The notes under the pieces: generated by a model | What the model was told of the DNA's origin: nothing | Database searches by the model: none | The model's input: only the letters and a program-made list of their open reading frames with translations | Translations under genes and position numbers: made by a program | Origin: a gamma proteobacterium endosymbiont of Lamellibrachia anaximandri | GTDB lineage: Bacteria; Pseudomonadota; Gammaproteobacteria; Chromatiales; Chromatiaceae | Assembly: GCA_016756855.1 (NCBI GenBank) | Contig: JAESPD010000007.1 | Coordinates: forward strand, 39,157-103,156 | Length of the DNA: 64,000 nucleotides | Direction of reading: 5' to 3' | Part shown: positions 56,837 through 64,000 of the stretch, piece after piece | Layout: each line of letters opens with the position of its first letter | How positions within the stretch are numbered: position 1 is the first letter of the stretch

Positions 56837-57501
56837 CTATCAGCCGCCTTGAAGATGTAACCCTGACCACGCCGGGTGACTATCCGTTCCCGGCCCAATT
56901 TATCGCGTAGGCGCCGCACATAGACCTCGATCAGGTTACTGTCCCGGTCGAAGTCCTGCTCATAGACATGTTCGGTAAGGCGTGTCTTGGAAAGAATCTT
57001 TCCCGGATTGAGCATGAAATAGCGCAGCAGCCTGAACTCCGTGCCCGTCAGATCCAACGTTTCTCCAGTGGGCAGCTTGACACGCTGACGCTCCTCATCC
57101 AGTTCCAGCCCGGCACACTGCAGCGATTCACCCGCCATGTCGTGACTGCGCCTCAGCAGCGCCAGGATTCGCACGATCAGCTCCTCCACATGAAACGGCT
57201 TGCCCAGATAGTCATCCGCCCCGGCTTTGAAACCATCCACCCGTTCGTGCCATGCGTCCCTTGCGGTGAGGACGATCACAGGCACCCGGTTGCCATTACG
57301 CCGCCAGTTGGAGAGCACCTCCAGACCTGGACGCTGGGGAAGCCCGAGGTCCAATACCACCAGATCGTAGGGCGCTTCGTTACCCATGAATTCCGCATCC
57401 ACCCCATTATCGGCAATATCCACGGCAAAGCCGCGATGCTCCAGGTCGGGTTTCAGTGACTCCACCAGCAACCCATCATCCTCGACCAGCAACAGACGCA
57501 C
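56833..57501 (-). CDS. OmpR-family response regulator
   Basis: 222 residues. Receiver with acidic pair EDD (7-9), Asp51 in [13 protein letters not shown] and Lys101 area LGKPFH; C-terminal winged helix with [16 protein letters not shown] and the RGQGYIFKA wing. Directly after the PepSY gene and overlapping the kinase start. Partner of the kinase at 55505. Confidence 0.95.
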   Translation of the reverse strand: MRLLLVEDDGLLVESLKPDLEHRGFAVDIADNGVDAEFMGNEAPYDLVVLDLGLPQRPGLEVLSNWRRNGNRVPVIVLTARDAWHERVDGFKAGADDYLGKPFHVEELIVRILALLRRSHDMAGESLQCAGLELDEERQRVKLPTGETLDLTGTEFRLLRYFMLNPGKILSKTRLTEHVYEQDFDRDSNLIEVYVRRLRDKLGRERIVTRRGQGYIFKAADR

Positions 57502-57504
57502 GGC

Positions 57505-57807
57505 TCAATCCTCCTGTTCGGACTGAATGAGTTGCCCACTCACCGCGTCGACCTTGAGTTCCCAGACGACGCCCTTCTCATCCAACATCTCGATCTCGTA
57601 GATATAGCGGTCATCCTCATGTTCGAACTCAACTTCCAGAACGCGCCCGGAATAGTGCCTCCGTACAGTTTGCAGAATCGTCTCCAGCGGCTGTATCTCG
57701 CCCCCCTGGACAAGACGGCGGGCCTCCCGGTAGTCATCATCGGCACCGGCTCCGCTCACCAACAGTGCGAGACAAACAGCAACGATCAGGGTCCGTCTAT
57801 TCAACAT
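57505..57807 (-). CDS. PepSY domain periplasmic protein
   Basis: 100 residues. Signal peptide MLNRRTLIVAVCLALLVSGAGA and a short PepSY domain (REARRLVQGGEIQPLETILQTVRRHYSGRVLEVEFEHEDDRYIYEIEMLDEKGVVWELKVDAVSGQLI). Such proteins often sit beside QseBC-type regulators and may modulate the sensor or bind a ligand in the periplasm. Three bases from the response regulator, eleven from the diheme cytochrome. Confidence 0.92.
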   Translation of the reverse strand: MLNRRTLIVAVCLALLVSGAGADDDYREARRLVQGGEIQPLETILQTVRRHYSGRVLEVEFEHEDDRYIYEIEMLDEKGVVWELKVDAVSGQLIQSEQED

Positions 57808-57818
57808 GGTGCAATCTC

Positions 57819-58382
57819 TCAGTCATCCCAGTGCCCGTATCCGGGTATCTTTATCTCATGCTCATTGTATGAACCGTGCATCGCCCGGGCATGGCAGGCA
57901 TTGCAGTTACTGGAGGAATTGACCTGTGGATTTCCCTGTACCAGTTTTTGGGGCAGTTCATTATGCTCGTGACGAAAAAAGCGTGTCTCGGTAATCCGCA
58001 ACGAAAAATCTCTATCTCCCTGCGAACCCATAATTCTATTGGGCAACCCGGCGTACACCCGTCCTGCAGCATTATCGAGGAGATATTTCCGAATAAACAT
58101 CGCATCCTCGTTCGGCAGCTCGGCACTCTCACCAAAATGGTCGGCCAGCCCGGACATAATGCCCTCCCAGGATTGGGCGGGCAACAGGCCCGGCTGATAG
58201 GGGAAGTGACAACCCCCGCACTCCTCCACATATCGCTTTGATGCCTTTGAGGGCACACCCGACCTGGCCTCACTGGACCAGCGGGCAAAGTAGCCCACGT
58301 CATCATCACCCATTACCTGCCCACAACCAGCCGCTGCAACAGCAGCCAAGACTATGGCACTCAATTTGTAAATGTTTTTCAT
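57819..58382 (-). CDS. diheme cytochrome c (DHC type)
   Basis: 187 residues. Export signal (MKNIYKLSAIVLAAVAAAGC, possibly a lipoprotein though the box is not canonical), two heme motifs, CGGCH (Cys55) and CNACH (Cys160), and typical phrases of the diheme family found next to SHP and cytochrome b561 genes (EECGGCHFPYQPGLLPAQSWEGIM, HNELPQKLVQGNPQVNSSSNCNACH). It passes electrons between the membrane b-type cytochrome and the SHP-like cytochrome. Confidence 0.93.
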   Translation of the reverse strand: MKNIYKLSAIVLAAVAAAGCGQVMGDDDVGYFARWSSEARSGVPSKASKRYVEECGGCHFPYQPGLLPAQSWEGIMSGLADHFGESAELPNEDAMFIRKYLLDNAAGRVYAGLPNRIMGSQGDRDFSLRITETRFFRHEHNELPQKLVQGNPQVNSSSNCNACHARAMHGSYNEHEIKIPGYGHWDD

Positions 58383-58475
58383 CGTTTTTCCTCACTCAAT
58401 ATTCAGGTACTAATGGTTCGATAGATAGAGCACAGGATTTAACCTGTGCATCAGAACAGGCTCAATCTTCAGGCA

Positions 58476-58880
58476 CTATTGGCTCGATAAATAGACGAGC
58501 AGGTCGCCCTTCTCTTGCGATGAGCATTCACGGCCCAGCGTCCACTTGCAGTTTCTTGTAAACCACTTTTCCACTTTGCGCTGATCGCTGAACCGTTTTG
58601 GATTGACTGACGGCGCCAGCGGCTCGATCACCTTGCCGGTGCGAATATGTTTACCCGGCAGTTTCAGATTTTTTCCATGACAATCCACACAGGAGCGTTG
58701 CTGGCCACTCTGCCGGTGTTGCAAAATCTTATGCCACAACGCCTCACCCACCTCACGATTAAAATCCTTAGCACCTTGAGACTGGTAAAGCGCTTTCAAC
58801 GTCGCCACCGAATCAGCCTTTGCGGCGGGCGTCACCAAAAAGGCCAGTGAAGCGAGCACTGCTATCGAAAAAATCTTCAT
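58476..58880 (-). CDS. DUF1924 family cytochrome c (SHP-like, oxygen-binding type)
   Basis: 134 residues. Signal peptide MKIFSIAVLASLAFLVTPAAKA; single heme motif CVDCH (Cys64) and a cysteine pair near the C-terminus (Cys111, Cys119) in RNCKWTLGREC. In the Rhodobacter SHP an asparagine is the labile sixth heme ligand; Asn110 here is a candidate, by inference. SHP binds oxygen transiently during electron transfer from DHC. Starts at the stop of the cytochrome b gene (four-base overlap). Confidence 0.9.
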   Translation of the reverse strand: MKIFSIAVLASLAFLVTPAAKADSVATLKALYQSQGAKDFNREVGEALWHKILQHRQSGQQRSCVDCHGKNLKLPGKHIRTGKVIEPLAPSVNPKRFSDQRKVEKWFTRNCKWTLGRECSSQEKGDLLVYLSSQ

Positions 58881-59512
58881 CTCTCCAGCCTCCCACCGTG
58901 CAGTCCTGCATTATCGGTTTTCCACGCTTCGACGTTATCATCGTCCGCCCGCTTCCAGCCGGTCACCATCGCACGCACCAGGTTTTCATTGTGAATAAGA
59001 GAGCCGACCATTACCCCCGCAACATGCAACACCACCAGCAGCAGGGTGAAATTGGCAAAGAACTCGTGAACCTCCTCCAGCATCTTCCAACCAAACTGAC
59101 CCATCCCTGAAAACCAGGTCGCCACCGGACCCGCACCCTCGACACCATAGGCGCCCAAACCGGTTATTACGGTTATCATCAGGCTCAACAACAGGGCAAT
59201 GATCATTGCGCCGCCTGCAGGGTTGTGTCCGATATGACGCTTTGCCTTCAGTACGGACATCTCCTTGAGATAGGTCTTGACCTCTGCGGCTGGCCTGACG
59301 AAGTCGCTAAAACGAGCAAAACGCGGACCGATGAATCCCCAAGCCAAACGAAACAGCAGCAAGACACCAATCAAATAACCGGCCCAGGAGTGGATCGTCA
59401 TCCAATCATCTTCAGTTGAATAGGCGACCACGAAGGCTGCAACCAGGCTCCAGTGAAACAACCGTATCAGCGGATCCCAAACTTTTATCTTTTTCTGTTC
59501 ATTCATCTCCAA
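58877..59512 (-). CDS. cytochrome b561 family membrane protein
   Basis: 211 residues (ATG at 59512, a second ATG two codons in). Four helices with paired histidines: LFHWSLVAAFVVAYS, IHSWAGYLIGVLLLFRLAWGFIGP, ALLLSLMITVITGLGAYGVEG, HEFFANFTLLLVVLHVAGVMVGSLIHNENL. Di-heme b-type cytochrome that hands quinol electrons to periplasmic c-type partners. First gene of a run cytochrome b, SHP, DHC, PepSY, response regulator, kinase, all on the minus strand. Confidence 0.94.
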   Translation of the reverse strand: MEMNEQKKIKVWDPLIRLFHWSLVAAFVVAYSTEDDWMTIHSWAGYLIGVLLLFRLAWGFIGPRFARFSDFVRPAAEVKTYLKEMSVLKAKRHIGHNPAGGAMIIALLLSLMITVITGLGAYGVEGAGPVATWFSGMGQFGWKMLEEVHEFFANFTLLLVVLHVAGVMVGSLIHNENLVRAMVTGWKRADDDNVEAWKTDNAGLHGGRLER

Positions 59513-59592
59513 ACCTCAACTATTTTCATCTTGTAGGGTGATCCTAGATCAGCAAAATGAAATCAAGCTGAATCTGGGCAACAAAATTCAGA

Positions 59593-59620
59593 CAAAAAAA
59601 CACGGGCACTGGGCCCGTGT
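59593..59620 (-). terminator. rho-independent terminator of the HDOD gene
   Basis: Stem ACACGGGC / GCCCGTGT (59600-59620) followed on the minus strand by a T run (59599-59593). It also separates the HDOD gene from the promoter of the cytochrome operon. Confidence 0.8.
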
Positions 59621-59696
59621 TATTCAAGAACTTCGCATGTACTGGGTCAGTTCATTGAAAAAGATGATTAGTTGCACTGGAAATGAGGCGAACGTA

Positions 59697-59715
59697 GGGT
59701 GCGCTGAACGCACCC
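59697..59715. repeat. short hairpin GGGTGCG/CGCACCC
   Basis: Perfect 7-base stem with a 5-base loop within gaacgtagggtgcgctgaacgcaccctgatt, 29 bases beyond the HDOD stop. Similar in wording to 18505-18545. Confidence 0.55.
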
Positions 59716-59743
59716 TGATTGCTTGAGCCTGTAAAAACCAGGT

Positions 59744-60598
59744 TTACTGGATTGAATTGAGTCCATCACATTCATTCATAAATTCCTCCAGCGCCTCCTC
59801 GTCGATCATCAGTTCCTTAATGGAGTTATCGCGACAGGCCATGCTCTCCTCGGATCGTTCTGCCTCCAACCCCAAATACCGGGTATATGTAATATGGGAA
59901 GCGAGTTTAAGGGCGCTGCATAATCCCTCTTGTTCCGTCGTAAGGCCGATTCCATCAGTTACGGTATGATGAAAATAGATGGCAGAACATACATTTTCCG
60001 GCAGCTTCCAGTGCTTGGCGAGTAAAAAACTGATCGCAGCATGAGATGCTCCAAACCTCACCCTCTCCAGATTCGGCAGAGAGATCGCTTGCAACCGGTG
60101 TTCTTCATAGAACGATTTGTACTCAGGAAACCGCTGCATCAGGAATATACTGCCCACCTCGTGGAAAAGCCCAGCCATATAGGCTTCTGCGGGGTTTATG
60201 GTGTCAAAGTAGCCCGCGATCACGCCGGCGTTGGTTCCAATCGAGTGAGAGACTTCGGAGAGAGATTCAAACTCTGACATACTTGATTCCAGGGCGTTGC
60301 GCAGCGCCACACGGATAATCGTGTCCTTCAGCTGTTTCAGGCCCATGAGTCGAATCGCATGCTCAATCGACATTATCTCAGCCCTGAGGTTGAATGCAGG
60401 TGAGTTGATTGTCTTCAGTATGTTGGAAGCCAATCCAATATCTTTGCGGATCAATTCAGCCACTTTATTGTCGTCCGGCCATAGACGGCTCAGTTCGTCG
60501 CTGATCTCCAGCAACAGGTTGGGTGGTATGGGTATTGAAAGTCTTTTTATTATTATGCGAGCTTTGCGTAGCTCTTCAGTGTCGATAATGGGGGGCAT
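59744..60598 (-). CDS. HDOD domain protein
   Basis: 284 residues. HDOD fold (about 18-215) with PIPPNLLLEISDELSRL, IRKDIGLASNILKTINSPAFNLRAEIMSIEHAIRLMGLKQLKDTI, and a degraded HD site (AYMAGLFHEVGSIFL). These proteins regulate signalling and motility, and are rarely active phosphohydrolases. Monocistronic, with its own terminator; the hybrid kinase upstream is 277 bases away. Confidence 0.92.
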   Translation of the reverse strand: MPPIIDTEELRKARIIIKRLSIPIPPNLLLEISDELSRLWPDDNKVAELIRKDIGLASNILKTINSPAFNLRAEIMSIEHAIRLMGLKQLKDTIIRVALRNALESSMSEFESLSEVSHSIGTNAGVIAGYFDTINPAEAYMAGLFHEVGSIFLMQRFPEYKSFYEEHRLQAISLPNLERVRFGASHAAISFLLAKHWKLPENVCSAIYFHHTVTDGIGLTTEQEGLCSALKLASHITYTRYLGLEAERSEESMACRDNSIKELMIDEEALEEFMNECDGLNSIQ

Positions 60599-60875
60599 GT
60601 GTATAACTTCTCCACATTTTCATGTTTACAATTCAAAGTCCCGACATACAGAAGGCTCGAAGCACTCTAACGTACGCCCTATATCATAGTCGGCTCACTG
60701 CCTGATATCTTTAGACGCTTCGACGTTTTGATTTGAAATCGCACAGAACCTATGCCTGTACTATGGAGAACGATGGAGAGCAATGGGATTGGGATTAGAA
60801 TTCCGCTACAGATCAGGGAGAAGCAGACGTGCCTTCAGACCCTGAGACTGCAGCAGGATAATATTCAATGGTCAC

Positions 60876-63632
60876 TCAGGAATGATTAAGGAAGTCATTC
60901 AGCCCCGCAATGAGAGGGTCAAGTTCAGTGGTTACCTTTTTCAATATATCAGGGATCTCATTGTCTGAATTATATTCATTACAAGCCATTTCCAGCTCCT
61001 GAGCTGTATCCCTGAGTGTGGTTGCGCCAATATTTGCTGCAGAACCTTTTAAGCTATGAGCTGCACGCATGGCCCCCTTCGGATCATCACTCTGCTGCTC
61101 CATGAGGAAATCATTGAGGAAGTCATGCTGGCTATCACGAAACAGGGTCAGTAGCTTTATATAGAACTCAGGTCTGTTTCTTGCAATTTCCAAACCTTTG
61201 TCTGTATCAATGCCTGTCAGTTTATGGAAGGGGTAGCTTGTTCCAGGCTCCTTTTTCGCAGAAGCAACTTTCACTTTTGTTGGCTTATTGGGAGATATCC
61301 ATTTTGTCAGAACAGTGAATAACTCATTCACATCCAGCGGCTTGCCTATGTGGTCATCCATCCCTGCCGCCTTCGCCTCTGCTCTGTCACTTTCCATGAT
61401 GTTGGCAGTCATGGCGATGATGGGGAGTTCTTTGAATTTAACCTGATTACGGATTATTCGAGTAGCAGTATAGCCGTCCATAACCGGCATCTGTAAGTCC
61501 ATTAAGACGCCATCAAAATGCTCCTTCTGTAAAATCTCAACGGCCTCCTTGCCATTCCAAACTGAGGTGATAATAAAACCCCTGTCACTGAGCAACTCTT
61601 TTGTTAACTCCTGATTGATCTCATTGTCCTCTACCAGCAGAACCCTGGCGCCGGAAAAGTTACCGATCTGTTTGTCCTTTGCATCCAGATGTGTTTCCTT
61701 TTGTTGTTCAGCGTCACCGACTTCAAGCTGTACTGTAAAGTGAAAATCTGAGCCTTTATCTGGTTGACTCACCACCCAGATCTTGCCTCCCATCAATTCA
61801 GTCAATTTTTTACTGATAGTCAATCCAAGCCCCGTACCTCCGTATCTGCGACTGGTTGAACTGTCCGCCTGGCTAAAGGATTGAAACAACTTTTGCTGAT
61901 GCTCCGGTGAAATACCGATACCGGTATCACTGACACAAAAATGCAGTGTTAGCTGGTTGTCCTTGCGATCCTCCAGCATGACGTTAATGGATATACGTCC
62001 CTGCTGGGTGAATTTGACAGCGTTGTTACCCAAATTAATTAAAATTTGCCCAAGACGTAACGGATCACCAATAACTTCATCCGGCACATCCTCTGCGACC
62101 TCTACGATTAACTCCAGGTTCTGTTCGGCTTCCCCGACCCCGATAAGATTTGAAACATTTCCCAGAACAGATTGTAATTGAAAATTGACTTTTTCAATTT
62201 CCAGCTTGCCGGCTTCTATCTTGGAAATATTGAGAATATCGTTGATGATGCCAAGCAGCAATTCGGCTGAGTAGTGTACTTTTTCAATAAAGTTATGCTG
62301 CTTTGGATTGAGATCAGTTCCCAATGCCAGCTTTGACATTCCAATGATCGCATTCATCGGGGTGCGAATTTCGTGACTCATATTGGCAAGGAAGTCACTT
62401 CTAGCCTGTGCAGATGCTTCCGCGGCCTCTTTCGCTTCCGCCATCGCCTGTTCGGCCTGTTTTCGCTCAGTGGTGTCACGTGTGATGCCAACAAACATTT
62501 TCTTGTCACCCACCAGCAGTTCACTTACCGACAACTCCATTGGAAAGGCATCACCATTCTTTCGCAGACCGGTTACCTCAACTCTGTTGCTGATAACCTT
62601 TGACTCCCTGCCTGGGAGATAACTGGCCAGGTAGCTGTCATGTTCTGAGCGCGTGGGTTCTGGCATCAGAATATTGATGTTGTTGCCGGCAACCTCAGAT
62701 GCATCATAACCAAATATAGTCTCTGCAGAGGGGCTGAAAGTCTCTACAATGCCTTTGCCATCGATCACAATGATGCCGTCAGCGGCACTGTCGATGATGG
62801 CTCGTGTGCGCTCTTCACTCTGCTTTAGTTCACTGGTTCGCTGTTCCACCCGCTGTTCCAGCTGTGCATGGGCATTTTGCAGTGAACGATTGGCCTTCTC
62901 AGCCTGCTCTTTAGCATTTTGCAACTCGCGCGTGCGTTCCTCTACACGATTTTCCAGCTCCCTGTTTTTCTTTTTGATATCGTTGATCAAGTCATTAAAG
63001 TGGTACGCCAATGCGCCCACCTCATCTTTTGTTTTTATCTTTAGAGGCTCTTTATTTTGCTGTTCCGGAGCCTCATTGGTAAATAGAAACAGTCGACGCA
63101 GCGGTTCAAGTAGTTGTTGAGAAAAGCGCCAGCCAAACAGGGTGATAAGAAAAAACAGCAGTCCGAACAGCAGTTCGAACTCGTGTAGGAGTCCATCCTT
63201 GATCTCATCAAGCTGTCGTGCAGGAATGGTAAACAGGATTGAACCCTCCTGAATCGGATCCATCAAATTCAGTCTGCGCGCATAGGTGAAATAAGAGACA
63301 TCATTAAACAACAGTTTACCGATAGAATCAGGGCGCTGGAGCATGGACTGATAATCGGTCCACTGCATGGGGATGGTCTTTAAGCGTCGGTCTTCACGAT
63401 TAAAGGTAGAGGCCATAATAGCCCTACGTCTTACCATGGTCAGACCGACATCAGCATTTTTACTAAGATTATTTATAAGAGGATCATTGATCGCATAACC
63501 GACCAGAATAACAGCCTTGAGATGACCTTTATCGATGTCTGATAATAGTCGACCTGAGGAATAGATTATGTAACTACTCACCCCCCCACCATCCAGATTA
63601 ACAAACTTGCACCAATAGAAGCTTGACAACAT
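60876..63632 (-). CDS. hybrid histidine kinase with PAS, receiver and HPt domains; N-terminus apparently lost
   Basis: 918 residues as the frame stands. Order: remnant of a periplasmic sensor (1-150: [35 protein letters not shown]), one membrane helix (152-170), HAMP, long coiled coil (220-275), PAS (275-392), dimerisation domain with His420 ([13 protein letters not shown]), ATPase ([31 protein letters not shown]), receiver with Asp712, and HPt with His859 ([14 protein letters not shown]). A first membrane helix and signal are missing: the ATG at 63632 has a stop five codons upstream and no clear ribosome-binding site, and the sensor begins mid-domain. A phage-type methylase starts 53 bases away, so the 5' end was probably lost to an insertion. 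Likely non-functional as a sensor. Confidence 0.88.
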   Translation of the reverse strand: MLSSFYWCKFVNLDGGGVSSYIIYSSGRLLSDIDKGHLKAVILVGYAINDPLINNLSKNADVGLTMVRRRAIMASTFNREDRRLKTIPMQWTDYQSMLQRPDSIGKLLFNDVSYFTYARRLNLMDPIQEGSILFTIPARQLDEIKDGLLHEFELLFGLLFFLITLFGWRFSQQLLEPLRRLFLFTNEAPEQQNKEPLKIKTKDEVGALAYHFNDLINDIKKKNRELENRVEERTRELQNAKEQAEKANRSLQNAHAQLEQRVEQRTSELKQSEERTRAIIDSAADGIIVIDGKGIVETFSPSAETIFGYDASEVAGNNINILMPEPTRSEHDSYLASYLPGRESKVISNRVEVTGLRKNGDAFPMELSVSELLVGDKKMFVGITRDTTERKQAEQAMAEAKEAAEASAQARSDFLANMSHEIRTPMNAIIGMSKLALGTDLNPKQHNFIEKVHYSAELLLGIINDILNISKIEAGKLEIEKVNFQLQSVLGNVSNLIGVGEAEQNLELIVEVAEDVPDEVIGDPLRLGQILINLGNNAVKFTQQGRISINVMLEDRKDNQLTLHFCVSDTGIGISPEHQQKLFQSFSQADSSTSRRYGGTGLGLTISKKLTELMGGKIWVVSQPDKGSDFHFTVQLEVGDAEQQKETHLDAKDKQIGNFSGARVLLVEDNEINQELTKELLSDRGFIITSVWNGKEAVEILQKEHFDGVLMDLQMPVMDGYTATRIIRNQVKFKELPIIAMTANIMESDRAEAKAAGMDDHIGKPLDVNELFTVLTKWISPNKPTKVKVASAKKEPGTSYPFHKLTGIDTDKGLEIARNRPEFYIKLLTLFRDSQHDFLNDFLMEQQSDDPKGAMRAAHSLKGSAANIGATTLRDTAQELEMACNEYNSDNEIPDILKKVTTELDPLIAGLNDFLNHS

Positions 63633-63684
63633 AGCTTTCTGATTCTATGCTGTTGATCCAATGCGATGCAAAGGATCAAAGATC

Positions 63685-64000
63685 ATGAGCAGCTATTTTG
63701 GATCAAAGGCCACCTCCGGTCTATGCCAACCCATCATCGCCCTGATGCCACCGCATGACACCTACATTGAGACGCACCTGGGCGGCGGGGCCATCATGAA
63801 GCGCAAGCCCGCTGCGCTGCACAACATCGGCATCGACCGGAACCCCAAAGCGTTGACGGACTTTGACTGCGACTATCCCATAGAGAAGGTCAACGACTGT
63901 GCCCACCGGTTCCTGGCGGACTATGACTACCGGGGGCGCGAACTGATCTACAGTGACCCGCCCTATATGCATCACACCCGCAGCTCTGAACGCCGATACC
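63685..64000 (+). CDS. D12-class DNA adenine methyltransferase, phage type (3' end beyond window)
   Basis: First 105 codons, open to the window edge. MSSYFGSKATSGLCQPIIALMPP, then YIETHLGGGAIMKRKPAALHNIGIDRNP (SAM-binding motif) and LIYSDPPYMHH (catalytic DPPY). This is the Dam/D12 N6-adenine methylase layout with wording usual in prophages and phage-like islands. AAGGATC precedes the ATG. Divergent from the truncated kinase with only 52 bases between them. Four GATC sites lie at 63655, 63674, 63681 and 63701. Likely the left end of a mobile region continuing to the right. Confidence 0.88.
   Translation, partial: MSSYFGSKATSGLCQPIIALMPPHDTYIETHLGGGAIMKRKPAALHNIGIDRNPKALTDFDCDYPIEKVNDCAHRFLADYDYRGRELIYSDPPYMHHTRSSERRY

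Overview
The window looks like chromosomal DNA of a gammaproteobacterium. The gene orders match that class: rplM-rpsI; yrbG-kdsD-kdsC-lptC-lptA-lptB-rpoN-hpf-ptsN-rapZ-ptsO-ptsI; rlmH-maf-rng-yhdP-tldD plus pmbA; hemA-prfA-prmC; gatC-gatA-gatB. The LPS/Kdo genes show an outer membrane. HPr kinase, a rhombosortase with a GlyGly-CTERM protease, a diheme/SHP/cytochrome b561 electron-transfer cluster and a nonaheme cytochrome suggest a free-living or facultatively symbiotic sulfur- or metal-metabolising lineage (Chromatiales/Sedimenticola-like). That placement is inference only; there is no rRNA gene in the window.

Layout. 1-6.7 kb: 3' end of 5-formyl-THF cyclo-ligase, a histone H1-like protein, ilvA, rpiA, a porin, tRNA-Gln(CUG), a small four-helix-bundle gene embedded in GGGCCGAGG repeats, then rpsI and rplM. 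6.9-18.5 kb: Kdo synthesis and LPS export genes, sigma-54, and a regulatory PTS (PtsN, HPr kinase, RapZ, EIIA-Man, HPr, Enzyme I) with no sugar permease. 18.5-30.6 kb (minus strand): pmbA, tldD, a nitrilase-family gene, yhdP, rng, maf, rlmH, ugd. 30.9-36.6 kb: hemA-prfA-prmC, an unknown small protein, moeB-like, rhombosortase, a lipoprotein. 36.6-42.3 kb (minus): GlyGly-CTERM zinc metalloprotease and gatBAC.

42.6-47.8 kb is the most unusual locus: a 1002-residue lipoprotein joining DUF5666-type beta repeats to a nonaheme cytochrome, followed by a DUF6502-type protein and a second DUF5666-type lipoprotein. 48-55.2 kb: a secreted beta-helix protein, a three-gene signalling module (response-regulator diguanylate cyclase, periplasmic binding protein, hybrid histidine kinase) and a membrane protein. 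55.5-59.5 kb (minus): cytochrome b561, SHP-like cytochrome, diheme cytochrome, PepSY protein and an OmpR/histidine-kinase pair in one run. 59.7-63.6 kb (minus): an HDOD protein and a hybrid histidine kinase that seems to have lost its N-terminus at a junction with a phage-type DNA adenine methylase, which runs off the right end.

The intergenic spaces are rich in short hairpin repeats of at least four families: a paired REP/BIME-like element (GTAGGCCGGTTC... and GCCCGATC...), a GGGCCGAGG family confined to 3.7-9.0 kb, a 110-120 bp imperfect palindrome in two copies, and assorted GTAGG...CCTAC hairpins. No CRISPR array, rRNA operon or complete insertion sequence was seen.
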